This document shows, piece after piece, positions 46,072 through 55,505 of a DNA stretch of 57,590 bases; positions within the stretch are counted from its first letter, which is position 1; every line of letters begins with the position of its first letter. The notes below the pieces were generated by a model. The model worked only from the letters and a program-made list of their open reading frames with translations. It searched no databases and had not been told where the DNA came from. The translations under genes were made by a program, and so were the position numbers. The stretch covers positions 1-57,590 of the forward strand of contig JAFRKJ010000016.1 in assembly GCA_017431785.1 (NCBI GenBank), read 5' to 3'. The stretch is from Bacillota bacterium (lineage in GTDB: Bacteria > Bacillota > Clostridia > Peptostreptococcales > Anaerovoracaceae).

Positions 46072-47490
46072 TTATGCAAACAACTCTTTGACTTGCGCAA
46101 TGTTTCGAATGCCTATGATATCTATGCTGAGGGATTCTCTTTCCTTCGCGCGAAGATGCTGGGCATTTTTGATTGGAAGCACGATACGGCTGAATCCCAG
46201 TCTCTGCGCTTCCCGTATGATTTTCTCACAGTTCTGTACAGCGCGAAGATCGCCAGTCAGACCGATTTCTCCAATGACGATCGTTCTGCTGTCCATCTTT
46301 TTTCCAGTGTATGAAGAGTATACAGCCAGTGCGACGGCCAGATCTGTATAGGTTCCTTCCGGTCTGATACCGCCAACAATGTTGACGTAGACATCCTGAT
46401 CGAGCAGTTTGAGCCCCATCTTCTTCTCAAGGACCGCAATCAGCATGCTCAGTCTGGAGTTATCGATTCCCAGCGCCGTCCGGCGCGCAAAACCGATGTT
46501 GCATGAACTGGTCAATGCCTGGACTTCAAGAATCAGCGGCCTCGTCCCTTCGTATACTGCTGTAGCGATGGCACCCTCGCTGTCCTTATCCATCTCTTCC
46601 ATCAGAATTCCGGACAGATTCTCGATTTCGATCAGACCTTCTTCTGCCATTTCAAACGCACCGATTTCACTGGTCGTTCCAAATCTGTTCTTCTGGGAAC
46701 GCAGAATCCTCATCTCATGGCTCCTATCGCCCGTGAAGCTGAGCACACAGTCAACCATATGCTCCACGATACGTGGACCGGCCAGATCGCCGCTCTTGGT
46801 AACATGCGCAACGATAAAAACAGGAATGTTATAAGACTTGCCGATTCTCATCAGCTCATTGCCGCAGGCTCTGACCTGGGAGACGCTCCCCGGCGCCGAC
46901 TCCAGGTCTGCGCTGTACATGGTCTGGATCGAATCGACGATCAAAAAGACAGGGTTCAAATTCTGGCAAACTGCGCTTACATTTTCTATATTGGTCTCTG
47001 CCAATATGAACAGGTTATTACTGATTCCGGCATCGCCGCAGACTCTGTCCGCCCTCATACGAATCTGTTCTTCCGACTCTTCTCCGGAAACATAAAGGAC
47101 GATCCCCTTCTCCTCAGCAATATGCTGAGCCGCCTGAAGGATGATCGTCGATTTACCGATTCCCGGCTCCCCTGATATCAGGCAAAGAGAGCCCGGAACA
47201 AGTCCGCCTCCCAGTACCCTGTTGAGTTCTCCGATCCCGGTATTGATTCTTGCTGCTTCAGATGATTTGACTTCCGCAAGTCGCTCCGGTCTTCCGGCTT
47301 TTGCCGGACCGTTTCCATCACTGACTTTGCTGCCGGAAGTCCTTCTTCTCCTATCGTCTTCCGCAAAATCAGGAACTTTCTGTTCGAACATGGTGTTCCA
47401 GGCTCCGCAGACAGGACATTGACCGACCCATTTGGAACTTTCGCTTCCACATTCATTACAGACAAAAACTGTTTTCCCCTTTTTCGCCAT
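46072..47490 (-). CDS. radA: DNA repair protein RadA
   Basis: A 472-residue branch-migration helicase related to RecA. N-terminal zinc finger (Cys11, 14, 25, 28), Walker A GEPGIGKS (107-114), the KNRFG motif near 268, and a C-terminal Lon-like domain (DVYVNIVGGIRPEGTYTDLA). GAGGAAG precedes the start. It has its own promoter. The disA gene that often follows in Firmicutes is not here. Confidence 0.96.
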   Translation of the reverse strand: MAKKGKTVFVCNECGSESSKWVGQCPVCGAWNTMFEQKVPDFAEDDRRRRTSGSKVSDGNGPAKAGRPERLAEVKSSEAARINTGIGELNRVLGGGLVPGSLCLISGEPGIGKSTIILQAAQHIAEEKGIVLYVSGEESEEQIRMRADRVCGDAGISNNLFILAETNIENVSAVCQNLNPVFLIVDSIQTMYSADLESAPGSVSQVRACGNELMRIGKSYNIPVFIVAHVTKSGDLAGPRIVEHMVDCVLSFTGDRSHEMRILRSQKNRFGTTSEIGAFEMAEEGLIEIENLSGILMEEMDKDSEGAIATAVYEGTRPLILEVQALTSSCNIGFARRTALGIDNSRLSMLIAVLEKKMGLKLLDQDVYVNIVGGIRPEGTYTDLAVALAVYSSYTGKKMDSRTIVIGEIGLTGDLRAVQNCEKIIREAQRLGFSRIVLPIKNAQHLRAKERESLSIDIIGIRNIAQVKELFA

Positions 47491-47528
47491 CTTTGCTTCC
47501 TCCGCGCAAACATTTGTTCTTTTTTCTT

Positions 47529-47557
47529 ATTGTACTGCCTTTGCGCGGTCCTGTCAA
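47529..47557 (-). promoter_or_regulatory. promoter of radA
   Basis: TTGACA (47552-47557), 17-base spacer, TACAAT (47529-47534) on the minus strand, about 35 bases before the radA ATG. Confidence 0.78.
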
Positions 47558-47564
47558 CCTGTAA

Positions 47565-48416
47565 TCAATAGGTTGTTCCGAAGCCAAATGCCCCTTCGCT
47601 CATACATACCTGCGCGGAAAAATCAGCTCCTTTCCAGGCTGCTGCATTGATGTCTTCCTCAGTCACCTCTGTTCCCTTCCGGTATCCCCTTCTTACCAGT
47701 TCTATCACAAAAGCAGTAAAGAACGAATCGCCGGCGCCCATGGTATCCACAGCATCGACCATCTTTACGCAGCCTGTATATTCCTTTGTCCCATCCCAGA
47801 TGATCTGTCCTTTGGAGCCGTCTGTAATCAGGACTAAGCCAGTACCCAGACTGACTGCCTTCTCACGAACGCGAAGACGTTCTGCTTCATCCATTGACGA
47901 TCCGGAAAACAACGCAATATCGATATGCGGACAGACCGTCTCCAGATACGCATCTGTCCTGTACTCCTCCTCTTCAGAGAAATCATAGGTTTTTACTGCC
48001 TTACAGACATCGAGTTTCACCATCTCTTCCGGCATTTCTCCATAACATCCGCAGTGGATCACATCAAATTGTTCCAGATACGCAATATGTTCATCTTTCA
48101 AGCGAAGCGGTTGCCAAGTCCCTTCTCCAAACTCCACGCCAACGAACACTCTGTCTCCGCTTTTCACGGTCACATCGCATCGCTCCGTCGTGAGACCCTC
48201 CTGCAAAGGCGACATACTGACATCCACACCGAGCGTTTCCAGCGAATCCCTGATAAGACGGCCCTCCGGTTCATCTGCCAGTAGTCCCAGATAGGCGGCA
48301 TCCGCTCCGCACTGTTTCGCATATACCGCGAAGTTGACAGCGTTTCCTCCGGGAAACATGATCCGTCTGTCCGTATAACGATCAACTACATTATCTCCAA
48401 TTCCTATTACGCGCAT
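47565..48416 (-). CDS. PfkB-family kinase, fructoselysine-6-kinase (FrlD)-like
   Basis: A 283-residue ribokinase-fold sugar kinase. The N-terminal GIGDNVVDRY and FPGGNAVNFAVYAKQCG match the FrlD pattern (GDNCVDIYP, GGNAVNVAVY), and the C-terminal DTMGAGDSFFTAFV carries the catalytic Asp. FrlD enzymes phosphorylate fructose-amines at C6. It lies just after the Pot transporter operon but beyond a hairpin terminator, so it may be transcribed by readthrough. ATG 48416 has AGAGGAA upstream. A second such kinase is encoded at 53798. Substrate is inferred. Confidence 0.82.
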   Translation of the reverse strand: MRVIGIGDNVVDRYTDRRIMFPGGNAVNFAVYAKQCGADAAYLGLLADEPEGRLIRDSLETLGVDVSMSPLQEGLTTERCDVTVKSGDRVFVGVEFGEGTWQPLRLKDEHIAYLEQFDVIHCGCYGEMPEEMVKLDVCKAVKTYDFSEEEEYRTDAYLETVCPHIDIALFSGSSMDEAERLRVREKAVSLGTGLVLITDGSKGQIIWDGTKEYTGCVKMVDAVDTMGAGDSFFTAFVIELVRRGYRKGTEVTEEDINAAAWKGADFSAQVCMSEGAFGFGTTY

Positions 48417-48474
48417 TACATTCCTCTTTCTCAAGCATGCTTCTTGTATATACCAGGGTTCATCAAGAGATAAA

Positions 48475-48496
48475 GGCCGCCAAGTGATCGGCGGCC
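48475..48496 (-). terminator. terminator of the Pot-type transporter operon
   Basis: A 7-bp G/C stem (48475-48481 with 48490-48496), extendable with flanking A/T pairs, followed by TTTATC on the minus strand, 25 bases past the binding-protein stop. Moderate strength; readthrough to the kinase gene is possible. Confidence 0.7.
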
Positions 48497-48520
48497 CTTA
48501 TCGTGAAAGTATGGTTTATC

Positions 48521-49636
48521 TTACTCTACTTCTCCTGCCTCAGACTGGAATTTTGTCCAGTATTCGTCATAGATCTTTGCTGCATCGCCAACATCCAGCT
48601 GGAGATAGTAATTGTTCTTCATCTTCTCAGGAAGATTGATTGCAGGGCTGCTCTTGTACTCATCGCTCATAAGATCAAGTGCTGCTGCGTTCGGGCAAGA
48701 TACAACATTACCCTCTTCATCATACATGTACTGGAGATTGGAAGCCATTACATCAGCATCGAGGAGGAAGTTCAGGAATGCTTCTGCATTTTCCTTGTTC
48801 TTTGCTCCTGCAGGAATGACGAATTCATCGACGCCCAGCTGAATAGGATCCTCGTCAAATTCTGCGATAACGATTTCATCTCCGGAACCTGCCTTTGTCT
48901 CGTTGATTGCCTTTGTGACCTGACCGTCAAATACGTATGCAGCTGTTGCACCGCCGTTGATCAGCAGAGTCTCAGGGCTGTCGGAATCAAAGGCAACAAC
49001 GTTCTTGGAGTACTCAAGGCACCATTCATAAGCCTTTTCGATATCAGCTTCTTCCTTGCTGTTAGGATCAAGACCCTGTGCTGCCAGTGCCATTGCGAAC
49101 AGGTTTCTAACACCAGTTACAGATGAAATCTGTCCCTTCATTTCCGGCTTAAGAAGGTCATTGTAGGATGTGATTTCAATTGGGCACTTATCCTTATTAT
49201 AGATGACATATACATAGTTCATCAGATAAGGAATTGCGTATTTGTTTTCCGGGTCGAATTCTCTGTACTTGTACGCATCATCCAGATTATCGAAGTTCGG
49301 CAGATTGTCCAGATTGATCTCTTCCAGATATCCACCTTCGATCAGGGATGTCATGTCAGCATCCGAAGGCATGATCAGGTCATATTCGCTGCCGCCTCCG
49401 CTGGTGATCTTTGCAACTGCTTCTTCAGTTGTGCTCATGTAAGAGAAGTTAACCTTGATTCCAGTTTCTTCTTCAAACTGTTCTGCAAGTGACGGTGCCA
49501 TATATTCTGACCACATATAAATGTTGACCTCACCTGCTTCACCGCTGCTTCCGCCGCATCCGGTCAGCACGCCGCCGGTCAGTGCTGCCATCATTACGAT
49601 CAGCAGAACAGCGATTGATTTTCTGAGCTTCTTCAT
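48521..49636 (-). CDS. Pot-type ABC transporter substrate-binding lipoprotein
   Basis: A 371-residue PotD-like protein. A signal peptide with lipobox LTGC (Cys27) is clear. The mature part starts VNIYMWSEYMAPSLAEQFEEETG, as in spermidine/putrescine and opine-binding proteins, with MPSDADMTSLIEGGYLEEI after it. ATG 49636 has AAGGAGG upstream. In this locus with Amadori-type enzymes, the ligand may be a glycated amine rather than a free polyamine (inference). Confidence 0.9.
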   Translation of the reverse strand: MKKLRKSIAVLLIVMMAALTGGVLTGCGGSSGEAGEVNIYMWSEYMAPSLAEQFEEETGIKVNFSYMSTTEEAVAKITSGGGSEYDLIMPSDADMTSLIEGGYLEEINLDNLPNFDNLDDAYKYREFDPENKYAIPYLMNYVYVIYNKDKCPIEITSYNDLLKPEMKGQISSVTGVRNLFAMALAAQGLDPNSKEEADIEKAYEWCLEYSKNVVAFDSDSPETLLINGGATAAYVFDGQVTKAINETKAGSGDEIVIAEFDEDPIQLGVDEFVIPAGAKNKENAEAFLNFLLDADVMASNLQYMYDEEGNVVSCPNAAALDLMSDEYKSSPAINLPEKMKNNYYLQLDVGDAAKIYDEYWTKFQSEAGEVE

Positions 49637-49713
49637 TTGTTCCTCCTTATTCAATCAACAATAACTAAATGGTAATAACGTTTCTATCTCACCTCTGGCG
49701 AGGTTGTTGAACC

Positions 49714-50559
49714 TTAGAAATATGTTTTTACAGTTCCCATCGAACGCTTTCTCAATGCGGCCTGCACGAGATTGTTCACCAGGATACCCAGGATCAGCAC
49801 CGCAATCATGATTGTCGTCAGCGCGTTGACGTCAGGATGCAGACCCATCTTAACCATGGACAGAATCTTAACCGGCAATGTGGTCGAATACGGTCCCGCC
49901 ACAAAGTTGGTGATGATAACGTCATCGATCGACAGCGTAAATGCCATGAAAGCGCTGGATAACAGACCCGGCACAAGCATCGGCACCGTAATGCGGAAGA
50001 ATGTCTCCAGACGGTTAGCGCCCAGATCCATTGAAGCTTCCTCAACAGATAAATCCATACCTGACATTCGACCTCTCATAATGATGACGACGAACGGCGC
50101 ACAGAATGTGATATGAGCCAATGTTACCGCCGGAAGGCCAAGCGGGAAGTTGCAGATCTGATACAGCATCAGCAGGGAAATACCCATGACGATCTCCGGG
50201 ATGATGACCGGGATATACAGTGAGCTGTTGATCACTTTCTTAAGCATGAATTCGAACCGCATCAGTCCCATAGCTCCCAGCGTACCGATGATGACGGAGA
50301 TGATCGTTGCCAGAACCGCTACGACGAGGGAATTCCAGAGGTATCCCCAAAGTTCTGAGCCACTGAATAATTTTACGTACCACTTGGTGGTAAATCCGAC
50401 CCAATAGTAGTTGTTCAGCTGGTCATTGAATGAGAAGATGACCATAACTGCAATCGGTACGTATATGAACGCATATATGATAGCCGCATAGACATTGCTG
50501 ACTCTTTTCCCGAGTCTTTTGCGCCTGAGCCGTTTGCTGAGTCTTCTGTTCTCTTCCAT
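49714..50559 (-). CDS. Pot-type ABC transporter permease, PotC-like
   Basis: A 281-residue permease with six helices. The EAA loop reads VEEASMDLGANRLETFFRIT and contacts the ATPase. An Arg/Lys-rich N-terminus precedes helix 1. Its ATG overlaps the stop of the PotB-like gene (TGATG). With PotA, PotB and PotD it forms one importer. Confidence 0.93.
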   Translation of the reverse strand: MEENRRLSKRLRRKRLGKRVSNVYAAIIYAFIYVPIAVMVIFSFNDQLNNYYWVGFTTKWYVKLFSGSELWGYLWNSLVVAVLATIISVIIGTLGAMGLMRFEFMLKKVINSSLYIPVIIPEIVMGISLLMLYQICNFPLGLPAVTLAHITFCAPFVVIIMRGRMSGMDLSVEEASMDLGANRLETFFRITVPMLVPGLLSSAFMAFTLSIDDVIITNFVAGPYSTTLPVKILSMVKMGLHPDVNALTTIMIAVLILGILVNNLVQAALRKRSMGTVKTYF

Positions 50560-51422
50560 CAGACCACCTCCAGCTCTTCCAGCTTACCGACCCTCGTGTA
50601 GATCAGCAGCATAGCGATCGTGCTGAACATCAGCAGAATCGCCATCGACGCACCGAACGGCCAGTTCTTTGTCATCAGGAACTGATTCTTGATCAGAGTA
50701 CCTACGAGCATGACTTTGCCACCGCCCAGAACTTCCGGAACCTGATACATTCCAATCGATGGGATGAACACTAGTAAAATGCATCCAACGATGCCTCCCA
50801 TGGTCTGTGGGATCGTCACCTTGCGGAAGGTGGTTACAGAATTTGCTCCCAGATCCTTCGATGCCTCGATCAGTGACTTGTCCATCTTCTCAATAGATGA
50901 ATACAGCGGCAGTACTGAGAATGGGAGCATTGCAGTAAGCAGCCCCATCAACACCATTCCGTCGGTGTATAAAAACTGAATCGGTTCACTGATGATATGC
51001 AGTTTCATCAGGAACAGATTTACAAATCCATTCGGCATTCCGAGCAGATTGACACTGTATAATCTGACAAGGGAATTCGTCCAGTACGGAATCATGACGA
51101 GCAAAAGCCATTTCGCCGCGGATTTCGCAGGCTTTTGCGCGATCCAGTATGCTAACGGATACCCCATGATCAGGCACATCGCTGTCGTCAGGAACGCCAG
51201 TTTGAGAGACTTCCATATGATTTTGAGATACAGCGGCTGCAAAAGCATCGTGTAATTCTCAAAAGTGAAATGCCAGTCGATTCCGCCATAGGTCCCTCTC
51301 GACATGAAGCTGATCACAAACACGTAGACCAAAGGCAGGAGTACGAATATAATCAGCCAGATGGATATCGGTCCTGCGGTGACCATGGCTGGCAGTTTTC
51401 CGCGGATCCCGCTTCTATCCAT
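50559..51422 (-). CDS. Pot-type ABC transporter permease, PotB-like
   Basis: A 287-residue permease with six helices. The EAA loop reads IEASKDLGANSVTTFRKVTI. AGGAGG precedes the ATG at 51422, which lies inside the end of the ATPase gene (8-base overlap). Segment PYWTNSLVRLYSVNLLG fits the family. Confidence 0.93.
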   Translation of the reverse strand: MDRSGIRGKLPAMVTAGPISIWLIIFVLLPLVYVFVISFMSRGTYGGIDWHFTFENYTMLLQPLYLKIIWKSLKLAFLTTAMCLIMGYPLAYWIAQKPAKSAAKWLLLVMIPYWTNSLVRLYSVNLLGMPNGFVNLFLMKLHIISEPIQFLYTDGMVLMGLLTAMLPFSVLPLYSSIEKMDKSLIEASKDLGANSVTTFRKVTIPQTMGGIVGCILLVFIPSIGMYQVPEVLGGGKVMLVGTLIKNQFLMTKNWPFGASMAILLMFSTIAMLLIYTRVGKLEELEVV

Positions 51423-52497
51423 TTGCTACCTCCTGATTTCTGATGCCTGTCGAATCTTCAACATCCCAGTGGAAATACAGCGTATCTCCTTCCTGATAGG
51501 ACCCATCGTATTTCACGCGGTTGATCTTGACATCGTATCCGTTCTCCATCGTAACTAATGTCCTGAACACTGCACCGACGAAGATCATGTTTTTGACTTG
51601 TCCCTTCAGTGTGAATCCATCGACTGGTTCCTTTGAAAAACCAATTGTTTCAGGCCGGATGCACACGTGCGCCTTGTCGCCTACGGCGAACCCTTCCGCC
51701 GGCATTTTGCAGCAGCCGCATTCTGTTTCCAGCGTTGCTTCGTTTCCATCGATTTCGATTACGGTTCCAGAGAAGATATTCGATTCGCCGATAAAATCAG
51801 CGACGAACTTTGTCGCAGGTTTATTGTAGATTTCCTGCGGCGATGCCAGCTGTTCGATGATGCCATCCTTCATGACCGCAATTCTGTCACTCATGGTCAT
51901 GGCTTCCTCCTGATCGTGGGTAACATACACGAACGTAATATTCAGCATCTGCTGCAGTCTCTTCAGCTCGATTTGCATCTGCTTACGCAGTTTCAAATCC
52001 AATGCGCCTAATGGTTCATCAAGGAGCAGCACTTTAGGATTGTTGATCAACGCTCTTGCAATTGCAACACGCTGTTTCTGTCCGCCGGACATGGCATCAG
52101 GCTTTCTGCCTTCAAAGCCCATGAGCTGGACAAGTTCCAGCATTTCTCGGACTCGTTCCTTGATCTCTTCCTTTGGAACTTTTTTAACTTTCAGTCCGTA
52201 CCCTATATTGTCATAGACTGTCATATGAGGGAAAAGAGCATAGCTCTGAAATACGGTGTTAACGTCTCTCTCGTATGCTTCCTTATCCTCAACACGGTCC
52301 CCCTGCACTTCAATGATCCCGTCGGTCGCATCCTCAAATCCCGCAATGAGCCTGAGTGTCGTTGTCTTGCCGCATCCTGACGGACCCAGCAGCGTAAGAA
52401 ACTCACCCTCTTCAATTTCAAGATTGATATCCTTTAGTACATGATTCTCGCCAAAATACTTGTTCACATGTCTCAGGGATACAATTGACTCTGCCAT
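51415..52497 (-). CDS. Pot-type ABC transporter ATP-binding protein, PotA-like
   Basis: A 360-residue ATPase. Walker A GPSGCGKT (38-45), signature MSGGQKQR (136-143), Walker B LLLDEPLGALD, H-loop in VTHDQEEAM, and a C-terminal OB/TOBE domain. That domain has an unusual Cys cluster, ECGCC (Cys260, 262, 263), in a beta turn. It starts 20 bases after the SIS-domain gene and is the first transporter gene of the operon. Confidence 0.94.
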   Translation of the reverse strand: MAESIVSLRHVNKYFGENHVLKDINLEIEEGEFLTLLGPSGCGKTTTLRLIAGFEDATDGIIEVQGDRVEDKEAYERDVNTVFQSYALFPHMTVYDNIGYGLKVKKVPKEEIKERVREMLELVQLMGFEGRKPDAMSGGQKQRVAIARALINNPKVLLLDEPLGALDLKLRKQMQIELKRLQQMLNITFVYVTHDQEEAMTMSDRIAVMKDGIIEQLASPQEIYNKPATKFVADFIGESNIFSGTVIEIDGNEATLETECGCCKMPAEGFAVGDKAHVCIRPETIGFSKEPVDGFTLKGQVKNMIFVGAVFRTLVTMENGYDVKINRVKYDGSYQEGDTLYFHWDVEDSTGIRNQEVANG

Positions 52498-52517
52498 AGC
52501 GTTCTCCTCCGATTTTA

Positions 52518-53528
52518 TTAATACTCGAACTGTCTGTAGTATCTGCGGAATTCAAGACTATGCCCTGTGTTGTACTCATACCAGCAAGCCAGTCTTTCTG
52601 TTACGATCGCTGTCAGAATCATCGGTGAGCAGATGACTCTGAATTCATCGTCGATTCCTTCCAGCTTGAATTCCTTTGTATCGATCACTGTCAGTTTGTC
52701 TGTGAACTTGCTGCAGAATCTTTCTACTCTTTCGTCAAGTGCTCTGTACTCATCCTCTCCTTTGAACAGGAATACCGGCACACCATCTTCTACAAGTTCC
52801 AGAGTTCCGTGGAAGAAGTCTGCCGATGTAACAGACTTTGTGCGTACCCACTGCATTTCTTCGAGTATGCACATGGAGAACAGATACGTTTCTCCCCAAA
52901 GCGCCCCGGAACCGACGAAAATGTTATATGGTTCCCGTGCATATTTCTTAGCGATCTCCTGTGCGCGCGGTTCGAATTCTTCACGGATTCTGAGCAGGTT
53001 CTCGTGAATGCATCCCATCTGTTCCGCAAACTTCGGATAGCTTGGGAAGTCTCCTCTGTCATACAGCATTCTCAGCGTCAGCAGGAAGAACATGATATAT
53101 GTGTCCTCGCAGTCGCCTGTAGTGATCGTTGCTATGTAATCAAGTCTTTTGCCGAGTTCGTTTTCCTTTGATTTTGTAAATCCGGCAATCTGAACGCCCA
53201 TCGCCTTGCACATATCGACTGCTTCAATGATCTCCTTTGTATTGCCTGAGTCCGAAGCTGTCAGGACGATGGAATCCTTTGTCAGATATCTCTTGTCTTC
53301 TTTGATGCAAAACTCTGCAGCATTTTCCAGATATACGGGTACGTCTGTATAGTGACGGAGTACGTGCGCAACCGGATGCCACTCAGCCCAGGTTCCGCCA
53401 ATACCAAGAAGTATGATGTTGCTGTATCCTCTTTCATGGATCGCATCGGCCATTTTCTCTATATCGCCTAACTGCCCATATATCCTTTTCGCATTTTCTC
53501 TGTATGCCTCAGTATCAAATTTTCGCAT
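52518..53528 (-). CDS. SIS-domain protein, fructoselysine-6-phosphate deglycase (FrlB)-like
   Basis: A 336-residue protein with two SIS domains. The first holds LLGIGGTWAEWHPVAHVL and VLTASDSGNTKEIIEAVD; the second holds GSGALWGETYLFSMCILEE and SADFFHGTLELVEDGVPVFLF. The late RRYYRQFEY resembles the FrlB end. FrlB-type enzymes split fructose-amine 6-phosphates into glucose 6-phosphate and the amine. ATG 53528 is chosen; an upstream GTG overlaps the AGAGAGGTG site. It is the first gene of the leftward operon and divergent from a FrlD-like kinase. Confidence 0.85.
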   Translation of the reverse strand: MRKFDTEAYRENAKRIYGQLGDIEKMADAIHERGYSNIILLGIGGTWAEWHPVAHVLRHYTDVPVYLENAAEFCIKEDKRYLTKDSIVLTASDSGNTKEIIEAVDMCKAMGVQIAGFTKSKENELGKRLDYIATITTGDCEDTYIMFFLLTLRMLYDRGDFPSYPKFAEQMGCIHENLLRIREEFEPRAQEIAKKYAREPYNIFVGSGALWGETYLFSMCILEEMQWVRTKSVTSADFFHGTLELVEDGVPVFLFKGEDEYRALDERVERFCSKFTDKLTVIDTKEFKLEGIDDEFRVICSPMILTAIVTERLACWYEYNTGHSLEFRRYYRQFEY

Positions 53529-53621
53529 GTGAATCACCTCTCTTTTCTACTTTAACTGTGTAACAGAATATCAACAGTGGAATGGCATTTCAATAAAATC
53601 AAGGCAAAAAAACACCTACCA

Positions 53622-53709
53622 CTTTTGAGAAACTTATATACCAAAATGTCGTTTGCTATGATAGTTGTAGTTTAATATTCTGATATTTGGGTATTCTCAA
53701 AAGAGTACC
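53622..53709. promoter_or_regulatory. operator-like sites in the divergent frl-type promoter region
   Basis: The 269-base gap between the SIS gene and the kinase has a palindrome at 53690-53709 (arms GGTATTCT/AGAGTACC with one mismatch) and the decamer CTTTTGAGAA at 53622-53631, repeated inverted at 53694-53703. These are candidate sites for the GntR/UTRA repressors encoded at 55931-57422. Confidence 0.45.
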
Positions 53710-53726
53710 AGTTTTCTGCCGTTTGT

Positions 53727-53754
53727 TTGACATGTTTTTTTCAGCTGATATAAG
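53727..53754 (+). promoter_or_regulatory. promoter of the kinase-hydrolase-yjbQ operon
   Basis: TTGACA (53727-53732), 16-base spacer, TATAAG (53749-53754) on the plus strand, 44 bases before the kinase ATG. The operator-like palindrome lies just upstream of the -35. Confidence 0.65.
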
Positions 53755-53797
53755 ATAACTACTGCAAAGAGGTTGTTTTTCAAGGGAGTATTGCTGT

Positions 53798-54628
53798 ATG
53801 AGCAGGATAAAAAAAACAGTCGCCGCTCTTGGCGACAACTGTGTTGATATCTATCCGGATCTTGGCTTATGGTATTGCACCGGCAATGTCGTTGATTTTG
53901 GTGTCCATATGCAAAGATTAGGCATACCCGTTTCCATCATCACCACAACAGGCAATGACAGCTACGGTACTGCCATGCGGGAGTTGTTTCAACGTGAAAA
54001 GCTGGACACCTCACATGTGCAAACTGCGGAAGGCAATACTGCCCGTTCCTATATGAAACTGATAGACAAGGAACGCATTTATGATAAATGGGACGGCGGT
54101 GTCATGGACACCATCTCGTTCAGTAAAGAAGATATTGCCTTTGCAAAATCCCATGATCTGGTTCATTCCGCTATGTGGGGCAACGCCCACATGCATATCC
54201 CTGAGATTCACAACAGCGGCGGTCTGGTCAGCTTTGATTATGCAGATGAATTTCTTTCGGATGGCTTCGACGTTTTCGAACAGACGATTGAGCACGTGGA
54301 TTTCGCCTTCTTTTCTTTTCAGAGAGATGGAGATGAGGCGCGTGATTTTCTGCAGCATGTTGTAGCGCGCGGCCCTAAAATCGCTGTCGCAACATTCGGC
54401 AGCGAAGGCAGCCTGGTTTGGGATGGCACTGTGTTCATCCACTGCGGGATCATGCCGTCGAATCTTGTCAATACGATTGGTGCTGGCGATTCTTATATTG
54501 CCGGGTTCATGCACGGAATTCTCAACGGTATGGACATTGCGGACTGCATGATGCAGGGTGCCAGTGTTGCTGCAGAAACAGTCAGTGTCTTTGGTCCCTG
54601 GTCTGAAAAACAAAAAGGAGGTATTTGA
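53798..54628 (+). CDS. PfkB-family kinase, fructoselysine-6-kinase (FrlD)-like, second copy
   Basis: A 276-residue ribokinase-fold kinase very like FrlD at the start (ALGDNCVDIYPDLG). Two motif positions differ from the other copy: the usual GGN is CTGN (TGN), and the usual DTxGAGD is NTIGAGD, keeping the catalytic Asp. AAGGGAG precedes the ATG. It heads a plus-strand operon with a hydrolase and YjbQ. Substrate specificity may differ from the 47565 copy (inference). Confidence 0.82.
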   Translation: MSRIKKTVAALGDNCVDIYPDLGLWYCTGNVVDFGVHMQRLGIPVSIITTTGNDSYGTAMRELFQREKLDTSHVQTAEGNTARSYMKLIDKERIYDKWDGGVMDTISFSKEDIAFAKSHDLVHSAMWGNAHMHIPEIHNSGGLVSFDYADEFLSDGFDVFEQTIEHVDFAFFSFQRDGDEARDFLQHVVARGPKIAVATFGSEGSLVWDGTVFIHCGIMPSNLVNTIGAGDSYIAGFMHGILNGMDIADCMMQGASVAAETVSVFGPWSEKQKGGI

Positions 54629-54632
54629 CGAT

Positions 54633-55505
54633 ATGAAAACGCCCGTCATCGATATTCACGCACATCCATGGCTCTTCGAGGATGTATGTACCACAGAAGA
54701 ACAGGAGGCCTTTGTGATAGATATGACCGGACTCTACAGGTCCGGATCTTTTCCAGCTGAAGAGCACTTCATTCAAATGGATTACAACGGCGTAGATAAA
54801 TGTGTACTGCTTCCGCTGGATCTGACCACAACACATGGGGGCAGCCTCGGAACCAATGAGCAAGTCCGTGCATTGCAGGATGCTTTTCCTGACAGGTTCA
54901 TCGGCTTCGCAAGTGTGGATCCGTTCAGGGATGACGCATGTGATGTCCTGGAACATGCTTTTGGCACACTGAAGCTCTCCGGATTGAAACTGCACCCTGG
55001 GAAACAGCGTTTTTACCCTTCCGATGAAAGACTTGAATCCATTTGGCAGATTTGTGAGAAGTACAATAAACCGGTCATGTTCCACGCAGGAATGTCCGTA
55101 GAGCCATACACTCTTTCGAAGTATTCTCATCCGATGGAGTTCGAAGAACTGGCATACAATCATCCGAACCTTCGTATCTGCCTGGCACACATGGCCTGGC
55201 CGTGGGTCAAAGAGGCCTGCATGCTCATGTTGAAATACGGCAATGTCTTTGCTGATACTGCCTGCCTTTATTTCGATTCCGCCCGCGAATTCTATGACCA
55301 GGTGCTGACAAAGGATATCCCTATCACCTGGGTTGACCGGGGACTTCGCCATCAGATCATGTTCGGCACCAACGACCCGAGGCTTGAAGCGATAAGAATG
55401 AAAAAGGCTTTGGAGGCACTGCCGCTTCGCCCTTCCACAAAAGAACTGATTATGGGAGGCAACGCGCTGGTATTTTTAGGACTGGAGGAATATACACGTG
55501 ATTGA
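54633..55505 (+). CDS. metal-dependent amidohydrolase-type TIM-barrel protein
   Basis: A 290-residue amidohydrolase-2-like protein. Metal ligands in order: HAH (His9, His11), His151 (VMFHAGMS), His186 (LAHMAWPW) and Asp248 (FGTNDPR), with KLHPGKQ near 119-125. Members hydrolyse or decarboxylate small cyclic or amide substrates. I start at ATG 54633 (MKTPVIDIHAHPW), with AAAGGAGG upstream; the longer frame from 54558 overlaps the kinase. It overlaps yjbQ by 8 bases. The substrate is unknown; an amide or lactam of the imported compound is plausible (inference). Confidence 0.85.
   Translation: MKTPVIDIHAHPWLFEDVCTTEEQEAFVIDMTGLYRSGSFPAEEHFIQMDYNGVDKCVLLPLDLTTTHGGSLGTNEQVRALQDAFPDRFIGFASVDPFRDDACDVLEHAFGTLKLSGLKLHPGKQRFYPSDERLESIWQICEKYNKPVMFHAGMSVEPYTLSKYSHPMEFEELAYNHPNLRICLAHMAWPWVKEACMLMLKYGNVFADTACLYFDSAREFYDQVLTKDIPITWVDRGLRHQIMFGTNDPRLEAIRMKKALEALPLRPSTKELIMGGNALVFLGLEEYTRD

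Noticed and set aside
54582-55352. Minus-strand frame of 256 codons opposite the hydrolase
   Set aside because: The plus-strand product has all metal ligands of the amidohydrolase family. The antisense frame has no ribosome binding site or motif.
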